A stretch of DNA of 64,000 nucleotides from Neospora caninum Liverpool (Eukaryota; Apicomplexa; Conoidasida; Eucoccidiorida; Sarcocystidae). The position numbers and the translations under genes were made by a program. The stretch covers positions 3,754,606-3,818,605 of the forward strand of contig NC_018395.1 of the NCBI RefSeq assembly GCF_000208865.1, in the 5' to 3' direction. Positions 1 through 10,670 of the stretch are shown here, in pieces. The notes beneath the pieces were generated by a model. It worked only from the letters and a program-made list of their open reading frames with translations, was not told where the DNA came from and did no database searches. How positions within the stretch are numbered: the first letter of the stretch is position 1; each line of letters begins with the position of its first letter.

Positions 1-147
1 CCCTCACGCTCACAAACCCCGTATGGGACGAGGTCCGTCAGAAGCAGCTTCACCCATGTTCTTTTTCCCTTCGTTCCCGTTCCTCTGACTCTCTCTCTCC
101 CGCTGCGCCCGCATCTGTTGAATGAGCCGCAACAGATGTCGGAAACA

Positions 148-3100
148 CTATTGGTTTGCCACCAGCCATCGCATGACACCCCGCGAAAACGAACATGCGC
201 CCGCCAACCTGCGTGAAATTCCGTTCCTTCCCAAGGCCCCCCTGGATGTCTCAAAAGACAGTAAGGTGGAGACCACGCCACGCTGGAGGAAAGAAGACGG
301 CCGAAACGAAGAAGGCCACAGCAATGAGCGTGACGAACGGGACGGCGAGCGCAGGTCGCAAGGCGGTACAGAAGTAGAATAGAATCGAAGGGAAGAGTGT
401 AAACTCGGTTGTACAAGTGCCGCGTCAGGACGTGGTACATGCAGAGGGTTCTGGGCGTCAGAGGGTGCGGCGCGAAGCCGGCAATTTGTGGTCGAGAGTA
501 AACTGGTTTTATGGAAAAGGCGAGACCGCCTCCTAGCTGCTGGAGCGTCTCGCAAACGTAGAGGATGCGGCACATCGTCTGAAACATAACAAGGAGATGA
601 AGATGAAGGAAGCGAAAAATACCGGAGAGGAGCCCGAGCGCCCGGAGACGCAGAGGGATCGGGGGAGGAAGAGCAAAACGAGCGACGCATAGAGTTGAAG
701 AAAAACGAGGACGCCGGAACGAGGTTACGCGTCTTGCGGGATCTACTTCTCCCCTGAACGAGAGAGGATGCCGGCACGGAAGCGCAGTTCGCAGGTGAAT
801 TGGTTGTTTGATCATGGGCGTCTTCTTGAGATCCGGTAGCCCATATGCCTCTCCCGAGTTCTCTCGCCCTCGCCTCGAGAGCCTCAAGCTGGAAGCAACC
901 CACAGAACAAAAACACCGTGAGGGATTTGCACTGGACCGGCACGAATCCCCAGAAGGAAATGCAGTAACTGAACAACGCACAAGCGGAACCTGACAGGCA
1001 GGGACAAATATTATGTTCATATTCAGGGTATGTATACATACCGTAGATTCAGCCACAGCGTGTGTGCAATGTGTGTATAGTTCCGTGCGGGACTGTTCTT
1101 CATCGGCTTCGTGGGCATCCCCTGTGATGTTTTGATTCGTTAGCGTAGTCACCGCTCTGAGGCGAAGACCGACGCAACACAGCAAGGACCCGAAGAAAGC
1201 GATAGAGAAAACAAACGTTAGACAAACACGGACGCTTTCCCCGTTCCTTCATCCGCTGTGTCTGCCTTGTACCTTTCTAATTCGCTGCTTTGCGCGCCAG
1301 CGTCTGAAGGGTAACAACGACGAGAAGCCGCGCTGGGCCGTCATGTTCTGTTGTTCTTCCTCTCTAAGCCTCTCGTGAGCAACGACCGCAAACCCCTGGC
1401 GCAGCAGCTCTTCCTCGAGGTCATAGCGGCGAATATCAAAGATATTTTTCTTCGCAAATTGCAGTCGGACGCGAAGAGGAGACGACGGAAACAAATTGTC
1501 AAAGTGATGACGTCTAACACAGAAGCGCAGAGAGTTAAACCATGGCGCATTCTTCGCAACCTTGCCTGTCTCTGGTCCTTCCATTTCGTCCTTGTGCATC
1601 GGCTGGTTGCCTCCTGAGCTTCCTAACTTGCCGCCCCTCTGCTCCGGGTCCGTCGGTTCCCTTCCCCTGCGTCCACCTTCCCTTTCATGCTCTTGTTCAC
1701 TGGAGTTCACTTCTCGCCGTTTCACGTCTCTGTCGATAAGGGTGACAGAGACAGGCTGTTGGAGGATTTCCTCGTCTAGGAACGTTTTCAGCGCATGCAT
1801 GGTATCAACGGCATTCCTCCGGTCGCCTGGCTCTCTCCTGGCGACAGCACATCCTCCCCTCTCTCCGCCTCGGTCTCCCTCGTGGTACGAAGAGAAAGCG
1901 TCTTGTGTCCCTCTGTGTCCTCGTGCGATACTCTGTTCTGAAGCTGACCCGCGGTCTTTCCGTAGAGGAACAACATCAACACTGTGGAGACAGAGAGGCA
2001 GAAGAGAAGACGTCGAAGACGAAAAAGGCACAGAAGTTAGCTTGACGGTCGAAATACCGCCCGGGTCTCCAGAAGAGTAACAGTCTCTCTTGCGAGGGGA
2101 GACCACGTGGAGCGAGGAGGAAGCCCGAGGAACGAGAAGGGGAATCGGCAGGAAAAACCGAAGGAGACGATGAAGAAGAGGGACATGGTAGAAAAAAAGC
2201 ACCCCTGCGAACACAAGAAAAGAGAGAAGTGGGCGAACCAAGTGGAAAGAGGGTTCACAGAGTCAAAGAGAGTCGAACAGATGAGTCCGCAGGAGACAGT
2301 GGATACACGTAGACGAAAGCGTGGAACCGGAAAAAAGAGACGAAAAGTAGAGTTGGGGAAAACTCTCGCTGCTGTGAACACGTGGGTACGCTCGCATGTG
2401 GCGTGCGAGGTGAGAGAGCTCCCATTTCAGTTGCCGTAGCATCTCGCAGGTTTGTGCGCTTGACGCTTTCAAATAAGACCTCAACCTTCATCTCCCGTCC
2501 TTCGCCTTTTGCACTTCCGTCTTTTCCCCTTCTTTCGGTCGTTCCTGTGCTCGCATCGGCTCCCGGGCCCCAGGAAGGCCTTCAACCCATAGCGTGCAGA
2601 AAGACAGAGGACAAAGACGAAACCCAGAGGAGAAACAAGACGAGAACAGAGACACAACCGTGTGAGGTACAACACGGAAGATAAACAACGCAACAACGGA
2701 GGGAAAACTCGAACCTGAGGAGAGGTCGACGGAGGCAACGACTCCGCTCAATTTCGCCTTGCGCTTGAAAAGGGATTCAGGCACATCCTCTACGCGTCGA
2801 ATTCGGTTCACCTGAGGAAACAGACACAGCAGAAGGATGTGGATGGGGATACGACAATTCGAGGACAGAAAACCCTCCGACACGAGTTCTGTGACAAGGA
2901 GCAGGGACGAAAGGTCATCTGCACGTGCACACTGAGGGCTGTAGTTAGCGAGAGCGAAAAGGTAGGAGAATCCGCTGACGACGTGCTGCGCCGTCTTGGG
3001 GATGCGGCGGGGGAGACAAAGTGCAGGACACAGGAAGTGAACATACATGGTGACAAAAGCGTCGAAGAAGGCGCAAACGATATATCAGACTTCGAGGCCA

Positions 3101-3569
3101 GTTTCGACCTCAGCAGACCATTCGGAAACCCTGTTTGGTCTCCCTCTCTTTCTCTTCCTTCTCTCTCGCATTCCCTTTCGGTCCTTCGCTCTCGCATTCC
3201 CTTTCAGTCCTTCCCTCTCGCAGTCCTGGTCTATCCTTTTTCTTGTTGCTGTCACCTTCCCTCCTCCCCCTATACGTCAAAAACATGGTAGCTTCATTCC
3301 TCCCTCCACAGGTGATCTCGGCAAAGCACATGCCATGGCTTTATTTCCCTTTGGCGATGTCTCCCTCTTCTCCCCTTGTTCTTTGGTCCGCTTAGCATTA
3401 CTCGGTAATCTTGAACGCTGCGTTTGAGTATCCAGAGCGACAGACCAGCCGTCAGATAAAGCGCGGAAGAAATCCCCCTTTTGTGTGCTTCTATCCAATC
3501 TCGGATGTGAAGAAAGACGCGACCGCGACTGCTGGACGGCGAAGATGCGTCATCCACCTCTTCTCCCAT
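148..3569 (-). CDS. C3orf33-like membrane-anchored protein with SNase/OB-like fold
   Basis: Four exons join in phase: 3569-3402, 2811-2715, 2204-1273 and 888-148, giving about 645 aa. The start is the ATG at 3569 in the context ACAATGG. Residues about 33-52 form one hydrophobic segment (ISSALYLTAGLSLWILKRSV), so the N-terminus is probably membrane-anchored. Exon 2 carries RIRRVEDVPESLFKRKAKLSG and exon 3 begins VLFFYHVPLL; these resemble the animal C3orf33 family, a nuclease-like (OB/SNase) fold. Further matches are LKTFLDEEILQQPVSV, DLEEELLRQGFAVV and, opening exon 4, LEALEARARELGRGIW, typical of the C-terminal helix of SNase-like domains. The domain is interrupted by long Ser/Arg/Glu-rich insertions, and the last 200 or so residues are low-complexity. 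The acidic and Arg catalytic residues of true nucleases are not evident, so the function is unknown. It is divergently arranged with the gene at 4937. Confidence 0.7.
3149..3236. repeat. 26-bp imperfect tandem repeat, pyrimidine-rich
   Basis: The unit beginning TCTCGCATTCCCTTTC occurs twice, followed by a partial third copy. It lies in the first intron (3401-2812) of the C3orf33-like gene. Confidence 0.7.
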
Positions 3570-4936
3570 TGTTCGCAGAGTCCGTCTACGGAATACCGGT
3601 TCAGACAAACAACCGGTGTTTTGCGCTCGGTAGGACAGAAAACGGCAACGGAACTACTGCACACTAGGCAGGCGCAGGGGGGGGGGGGGGGGGGGGGCTG
3701 GCTGTTGCGCGATGCAGTCGCGGTCTTCTTAAAGGGAGAACTATCAGGTCCTTCGTTGAAGACAACCGTTCGAAAAAGCTTGACGCAACACATTCGGCTC
3801 TGCATTTCCCGCAAGAAATGTGCGTTTCTTTATGGCAAGCGTTCACACCCGCCCCGGCACAATCGCGCACCGCAAGTTATCACAGACCTTGTTAGGTCTC
3901 GAAAAAGTATCGCAGCGTGGGTCATCTCCAGGCCTCCGTCATCGTGCTAGCTGCCCTCGTCGCCGGAAGGAAACGCGTCCCTTCCTTTGACGGTTTCTTC
4001 TTGGCGACGTATTTGCGCCACAGGGCGCCTTTTTTTCACCTTCTTGCTTCGAATAAACAGAGAGAATGGGACTGGCCTCGACGCTCAGACCGCTTTTTTC
4101 CATGTGTCGTGTAGAGACGGCGTCGATGAATCTCGCCACGCCGTAGGGAGGGTTCGGCGAGGCTACCCCGTCGTCGCCAACCTACGTGCTGGCATCGTGC
4201 GTTTGCCTCCTGCATATATGCAGACTCCTTTGTGCGACACAGAGTGGCAACATGCGCGTGCTAAGATGAAACACAGTAAATTACTGATTCGTCGCGTTAT
4301 TTTCGATGCCTCTTTTTCACATGTATGTTTGCGCTAGGGTAGCTTCAGTTCACTATATCGTCTCTCAAAGCAGGCAAGGGATCGGTTTGACCCGGTTCTT
4401 GGCGTTCGTGTGGAACAAAGTTGGCGGGTATGTGGGCTTTGCAACGGCGCACCGCCCGTCGCGTGTACTTTACAGCGATACCGCAGATGGTGTCGTTGGG
4501 AGGAAAAGCAAGCAAGGCATGACGGGTCTCCATGCGTTGCGTGAGTCAGTAGTGTGTCTGGAATAAGAGTGTCGAGGTGGTGAATCCTTCTGTTTTTAGC
4601 CGCGAAAACGGCGACTCAAGCAATTGCCGATCCCGGGTGTCGCGCGACACGCATTCCCAGCTTAGTGACGGGGTGTGCGAACAGGAAAAAGGCATTTGTT
4701 TGTCGGGATTTCGTCCTAAACTTTCATCTTTCCACCTCTTCTGTGGAGACGCGCTTCTCTGCTAAGGGCGCACAGTCATTTTAGCTCACAAGGACACCAC
4801 TGGCTGGGACGCAACTCTTGAGGATTGGATGGGGCTTGACCTGACCTAGCCGGGGAAGCGGAGAACCGAGGGCCTCTTCGTCTGAGCTGTCCCGCCTGGC
4901 TGTTTCTCCCCAGATTTGTCTCTCAAAGGTTCTACA
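3570..4936. promoter_or_regulatory. Divergent intergenic region with a long poly-G tract
   Basis: This 1.37-kb stretch separates two divergently transcribed genes and must hold both promoters. I see no coding exon. It contains an uninterrupted run of about 20 G (around 3677-3697). It also holds GAGACGC at 4746-4752, about 190 bp upstream of the ATG at 4937; this resembles the WGAGACG element reported in Toxoplasma promoters, although the base before it is G rather than A/T. Confidence 0.45.
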
Positions 4937-6457
4937 ATGGCGTACGCCGAAGAGTCTTCGTCGGTCTTGCAGAGACAAGTTTCGGACCGAATCCCATTGT
5001 GGCAAGTGCCGTTTGCCAGTAAGTGAATCGCCATACACAGCTACACCGCAGTTCTAGAATATGTGGTTGGTTGCTTTCGGCGAGCGGGCCTCCTGCCGAT
5101 TCCCACAACAGAAACGCGTGTCCAGGAAAGCTTCACCGTGCAGATGTCTCGCGTGTGCTTCTTGTCTTCTCACTACTGTGCCCTGCAGCAGCGGGGGCGT
5201 TGATCGATTGTCTCACCTGCCCGAGGCCGGTGACAGGCGTAAACACTGAGCAGCAGGTTCGCTTCAGGGACGTTCCTCCCCCGTATCCAGATGTAAAGTC
5301 CGGGATGAACAGAGCCTTTTTCACGAATATTCCTTTGCAAGAAGAGGCCTTACATCGGGGGATCATTTATGTTCCCAGTGAGCAGACGTATACCCAGACC
5401 TACGCACCGCCGGTGCGCCCCTCCTATCAGCCTGTAACTGTGCGCACACTGGGCTGTCACGGGACTGCCGTGCAAACCTACGCGACGCATCCACTTCAGT
5501 ATGCCCCTGAAGCGTCGAATGTGCGCTATCAAGTGCAACCCATGACGTACGCAGTCACGCATCAAGGCCTCGGGAACCATCCCCCCGCATCCTCATTCTC
5601 TACTCCCTTTCAGATGCTTCCTCCTGCGGGAGTTTCTCCCATCGCGTGCCGCCCTATGGCAACGCATTCAGTTCAAACGTGGGAATATGTCACCACAGAC
5701 ACGTCGTTGGCCGACACGAACCCTACTATTTACCCCTTGACACAGTGCAAAGCTGTTCAAGTGGGCTCTATGCAAGAGCAGGAGGGTCTCGTTGAGGCAG
5801 AGTGTACCGGATGTAACGGCGAGAACGATTGTGATCTCCCCTTGCGCCTGGAATCAAACGGCCATACTGGTTCCGCAGACGACGAAGAACACAAGGCGGC
5901 GGAGGAACGCAGCGGCAGCACGGTTGAAGAGAGAAGTGCTGTCATCCAGACAGATACAGTAACGGAAAAGCCCGATCCAGTTCAGCGGGAGGAAATCAAA
6001 GGCAGCACAGATGAGAATAGTGGCGAAGCACCGAAAGAAAGTTCGCAGGAGGACGGGTCAATAGCAGAGAAAGAACTATCAGGAAAGGCGGCTCCGCGGG
6101 TGGCGTCGACGCTCAGCGAAGGCATCTCCACTGTCCACTCAAGCGTTAATGACACTCTACAAAAAACTACGACAGGTGAGACGGATGAGCTATCCGTTGC
6201 TGCAGGTGGTCATGATATTGTCTCGGATAGGTCGAGGTTCGGGTGGCGTGCGATAAGATGCAAGTGGACAAGCACTGTGGTACGTATGCTGTGATTCTGC
6301 TGCAGTGGAACCGGGAAGAGAGTGGCCTGTAGGCTTCGTACCTCCACAAGATCCGTGTGACTACAAGGAGCTTCGTTTTGGAAACAACGTGTACCTCATG
6401 GGCGGCACCTTTTATTTGAGTGACACCGGCGCTTACCTTCTCGGCCTACGAAACTGA
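4937..6457 (+). CDS. Secreted hypothetical protein, Cys-poor, acidic C-terminal half
   Basis: Three exons join in phase: 4937-5018, 5144-6175 and 6306-6457, giving about 421 aa. The long open frame around exon 2 has no ATG near its 5' end, so the start was placed in a short upstream exon at 4937 (ACAATGG) that ends in a good donor (A|GTAAGT). Residues about 31-46 (VLLVFSLLCPAAAGA) form a signal-peptide-like core, which suggests secretory-pathway entry. The first half is rich in Tyr, Pro, Gln and Thr; the middle has CTGCNGENDC; residues about 270-365 are Glu/Ser-rich and probably disordered. The last exon encodes a compact segment with YKELRFGNNVYLMGG near the end. I recognise no family. If the donor at 6176 is not used, the frame runs on to a stop at 6294, giving an alternative C-terminus. 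A dense-granule or rhoptry role is possible but not shown. Confidence 0.6.
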
Positions 6458-7217
6458 ACGGTTTTCTTCTCGAGCATTTTCTTGGTTGATGTAGGAGAAC
6501 ACTGCCGGGAACAGACGTGATTCGTCAGTTGCACCAGACCAATCTTTGTGGGCATAACGGGTTGAATTCGCAATGGCGCCGAATTTGGAGACGATTCTAC
6601 GTAGGATCGTGTCCGGCAATCTGCGCGTGGTTCCCGGTTATGTCATCTCTCCCACCTGTGAACGGTGGTAAGGAGTCTCCGTCTTGGATTGACCCCTACT
6701 AGCAATAGCAACGACATGCCAACCTGCACGTGGTGTGACTCTACGGGTTTTTATTTGAGTCCTGTGTACGTGCATGAGGCGTTGCGTGTCGTAAGGAGTT
6801 ATATTTGTACAACTACATAGAAGCTCTGGCTCTGTGTAATTCGTGAGTGAATCGTCCATTGACAACTTTGCATCTGGAGAACTTGGGAGTGTAACGACTT
6901 GCGCAGTACTGGCATCTGTCATATTCGGCGGAATCAAACAGCGGCCGCATACGCATGCTTGTCCCACCACTTCAGATCCAGCAAGTGTGCCATCGGTTGC
7001 AAGGCTGGCCGAGCAAAGCTAGATGGCATGAAACGCATAGTGCAGCTACCCGGGTCGCAGCACTGTGCAGTCATTCCTCAGCTGTAGTAACGTTTTGAAA
7101 CGTATCACCATGTGGAGCGCCAAAGTCATTGATACCCCAGTTCGTTCTCTGCACCACGTCGGATCAGTGCGCGACTAGCGTACGTGTTTGTGAGCAAAGG
7201 ACAGAGAGCATATTCCC
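6458..7217. other. Convergent intergenic region
   Basis: It lies between the 3' ends of the secreted-protein gene and the aspartyl protease gene. I see no further exon or repeat; it presumably holds both 3' UTRs. Confidence 0.5.
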
Positions 7218-9470
7218 TTAGTGCTTTGCACGAGCAAATCCAATTTGCAGGTTGTCTCTATCGAAGACTGTATAATAACCTCGGAGGAAAACCTGAAACA
7301 GGCAGGCACATGTCGACACCAGTGGAACGGAAATGGTGACGGGACACTCACTTGTCCCAGTGTCCAGCCGCCGAGGCCCTGTAAAAGCTAATGCGTGTCA
7401 CAAGCGTAAGTGTTAGCAAGGCAGACGAGCTCACATTCTCGTCTTCAGCGTCGTCGGCAGCTATTCCGAGCATACACTCGTGACTTCCATCGTCTTCAAC
7501 GAATTCAAGGACGTAGTCGTCCGGGCTCAGTCGCACCTCCACGACAGAGTCCGCGCCTAAGTTACGCGTGATTATCGACGACATGACCTGACTCCAGAAA
7601 CGCCTTACCTTGCTGTGGATTACCCAGGAACTGCAAAATCTGGAAAGGACAGCGTTACGCGATATTGTAAACACATGACCTTCGCGAGTCCGACCTTACC
7701 AAATCAGGAAGTCTCTTCTTGTCATCGCAGGAGGAAACTGCGAGATCACTGAGGTCGTTCTCCATGACGGCCTGAATCATGTGTGTTTTCGAGTTGAATA
7801 TGAAGACCATGAGGTGTTGTGTGGGACCTACGGCGGGTGCATATATGAGATATGTTCCCGTATCAACGATCGACTTTTTCCCGTCTGCATGGTCGCGTCA
7901 GTGTTCCCACCCGAAGCCGCATGGTAACACTGGAGGAACCCACCTGTTTGAGCTACTGCCTTTTGTGTGCTGTCCACCGTCTTCGTCACAGTAACAAACG
8001 AGCCAGTTGTTCGGGGCTCTTTGTGGACGCCGCGAACTTTAACTGGTGACATCACTTTGTGAAAGACGTGTCTACGACACTTTCCCATTAAATGTTCTAA
8101 CCCGTCCAGTAACTGTTTGAAGGGTCTACAGGAATCCAACTGTTCGAAGCAAGCTCCGGTCAAAACATTGTGCTCAACAGGAAGTGCTGCTTTACGTGCC
8201 TGAATTCTTCCGTGGGGTACTCCTTCTTCGACAAGTCCGCGCCACCGAAAGTCATGGAACCACCTAGAAGACACCATCAAATTGTCACTAGTGCTTGCCT
8301 CCCGCTGAAAAGCAAACCGCACCGTCGGCGTTGAGGTAGTAGGCAAACTGATTCTAAAATACAGGCAGACGTAGAGTTTGTTGCTTTCGTGAAGACGTGC
8401 AGCTGCGTACCCCGAGGTTTTTCGATTCTAGAGCCTTCGTTTGGAGGATATGGTCGAGGCTACCCAAAGAACTGTAAATCCTCCGACCACCCGTTTTTGA
8501 GAAACCGAACGTACAATGGAACGACCCCTCTGTTGGAGATCTCGTGGTTCTTGAATCCAAGACCGACTATGCCATCCTGTACCAGTACGATATTTCAGCA
8601 AATTCGGGAACCAGAATGCGCCAGTGACCGTACCCAGGCAAGATCTCGTAGTAAAGGAATGTCCACCAGCGTCTGTTACGCTGAACAATGAGAGGCATCG
8701 CATGCAAAGCTTAGAACTACTTGCTTCTTACGCCAAATCCAATATTAGTATGTGGCACAGAAATGCCATTGCCGAGGTGCACCGTGTCGAAACCTGCACG
8801 TGCAACTATGTCTAAGCGGACTCTCTACAGACGAAAAAAAATTCTTACCGTCGTAGCCTTGGAGTGTGCCACTCAGGTACACGACATTCATGAGGCTTGG
8901 TTTGCCGTCTTGACTAAATCTCGGCTCAAACGACGCACTTCTTCTATATTTCTTGTGACCGATGCACTGCATGGAAAGACTGGCCATGTGGATTTCTATA
9001 CATTCACGGCTGTATTGCAGAGTTGCAAATGTGCTGACCAGGTCTCGTCTGGCACCCAGAACTCGCACGACCCAGTGTCGAAAAGAACCCTGAACGTCGT
9101 CTCAGGCTCAGTCCCGATACCTATTTCTCCAAAGTAAGTGGCTAGGAAAGCGAATAGTGTGATGGTTTCCTTTGCCTACAAGATTCCGTTACTGCCTACC
9201 TAATTTTTTAGTGGCAATGACTTGGTCGTGTAACGGAATCTCTGACACCGAAGACAGCGGGTACTGTCGGAGCTGAAGGAACCCAGACATCGCTTTCATT
9301 CGATTAGCCATCCTCCGCAGTTGGTGAAGCTGCTTGACATGTTCCTTCTCATAGATGGTGTCTATTTTGGATAAAGGTATGGAGATGTTGCTGTGTTGGA
9401 CCTTTGCCGGCGTCGCATGCTGCACAGCACCCAACAAGGAGGCAACAACAGTAAGCTGCCAGACTTTCAT
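7218..9470 (-). CDS. Pepsin-family (A1) aspartyl protease, toxomepsin-like
   Basis: About 15 small exons, roughly 440 aa. Exon 1 (9470-9200) starts [15 protein letters not shown], a signal peptide. Exon 2 (9141-9039) has [15 protein letters not shown] and the first catalytic motif [11 protein letters not shown]. Exon 3 (8979-8849) has [10 protein letters not shown], exon 4 (8793-8732) [12 protein letters not shown], exons 5-6 (8672-8634, 8576-8464) IPLLRDLAW then DGIVGLGFK, exon 7 (8353-8323) [11 protein letters not shown], and exon 8 (8263-8196) [10 protein letters not shown]. Exon 9 is about 8112-7944. Exon 10 (7884-7832) carries the second catalytic motif [10 protein letters not shown]. 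The remaining exons are 7771-7700, 7639-7609, 7556-7435, 7378-7352 (GGWTLGQ) and 7292-7218, ending [13 protein letters not shown] and IGFARAKH. Both catalytic Asp are present, so it is probably active. All junctions agree in phase except exon 6 to 7. It is divergent from the transporter at 10671. From numbering memory it may be one of the toxomepsins, but I cannot say which. Confidence 0.85.
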
Positions 9471-10670
9471 ATTGATAGTCCTTTTTCCGGCGATTCCACT
9501 TGCTTCCGGGGGACGAAAATTTGACAGCAGAAGATGCCGCAAGCTGGCCACATTTCTCCCATTGGTGCCAGCGTCATTACACCGCAAGTGTGGCCGAGTC
9601 TGGGGAGGGCGCGAATTTATAATTTACGAAACTGGAGAATGAGCCCCCTCCTGTTGGGGAGCTGCGGCGTGATAAAAGAACTACTGCCGGGGAAACAACG
9701 TAGGATGAGTGGGTAAATTTTCACCTGCGCCACAAGTCGGTATTTTAGCATGTCGTTCCTTATTCTCAGTCACGCTGCAAGAGTTGGCCGCGTATTGCTC
9801 ACCGCCAACACCCTCAAAAAAAACGAGGTGGTCAAGTGTGCTTCATGAGTAACGGTTGCTTTCGCATGCGAAGAATCCCTAAGGAAGAACACCTCGCCTA
9901 CGTCCACAGGCAGCACTAGGTGCCCGCCCTTAATCAAAATTTGCTGTCTACCACGTCATCGCCTCCCGATTTCGTGAGTAGTTCGGAGTGTGATTAGTCT
10001 ATCTGGCAAAATGGCAATCGCGGCGGCGCCACTGTGCCGTTGCTGTTTCGTCAGCTTTTTCTTCGACCTCGATTCCCACTCGTAGTGCCGACGGAAAAAG
10101 TGTCTCTGTAGAGACCTGCGATGTAATTTGTCGTGCTTGCAGATAGGTGTGACTAACGTGTCCTTTACAGGTTACAAGCTTTTTCTGGCGTGCACGCTTT
10201 GACCAATTGAAAACAGTCCTGTCGTTCTGCAGAGTGCGGCACACCCCTAGGTGGCCAGTTCTGTTTGTGGCTGTGTATACCGTAGATGAGCAAGAGATGT
10301 TTTCGTTAAATCTTTTTAGTGTGCCGTGTTTTAGGTTTTAAGCTTGTCTTTCATGGAGATGCGATTGGTTTCCCCTTTTAAGGACGGCGAGCCGGCATAA
10401 CGCGTGCAGGTTCGCAGCTGATGAAGGCACACCCCGCATGAACGAACGAATGCCGCTTTCACCTCTTTCTTCGGTGTCACTTACATTATGGTTCTGCTCC
10501 ACGTTGTTTGACGTAACAGTGAACCACTAGTGATTGCTTGAAGGCAACCTTCAAGATCTCTCACCTGGACAGGTTCGGGTATCCACGCTTTTCAGCCGGC
10601 AGCTCGCCTGCGCCTCACGTGTCGGTGGCAGTGTCTACGTGTCTTTAGCCTGTTCTGCGCCACAGCGGCG
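9471..10670. promoter_or_regulatory. Divergent intergenic region, protease/transporter
   Basis: This 1.2-kb interval separates the 5' ends of the aspartyl protease (minus) and the sugar transporter (plus). I see no coding exon and no clear repeat; it should contain both promoters. Confidence 0.5.

Noticed and set aside
5023..5143. Exon-2 frame of the secreted protein extended upstream from GTG
   Set aside because: No ATG in that extension; a good acceptor at 5143 and an ATG-bearing upstream exon give a consistent start.
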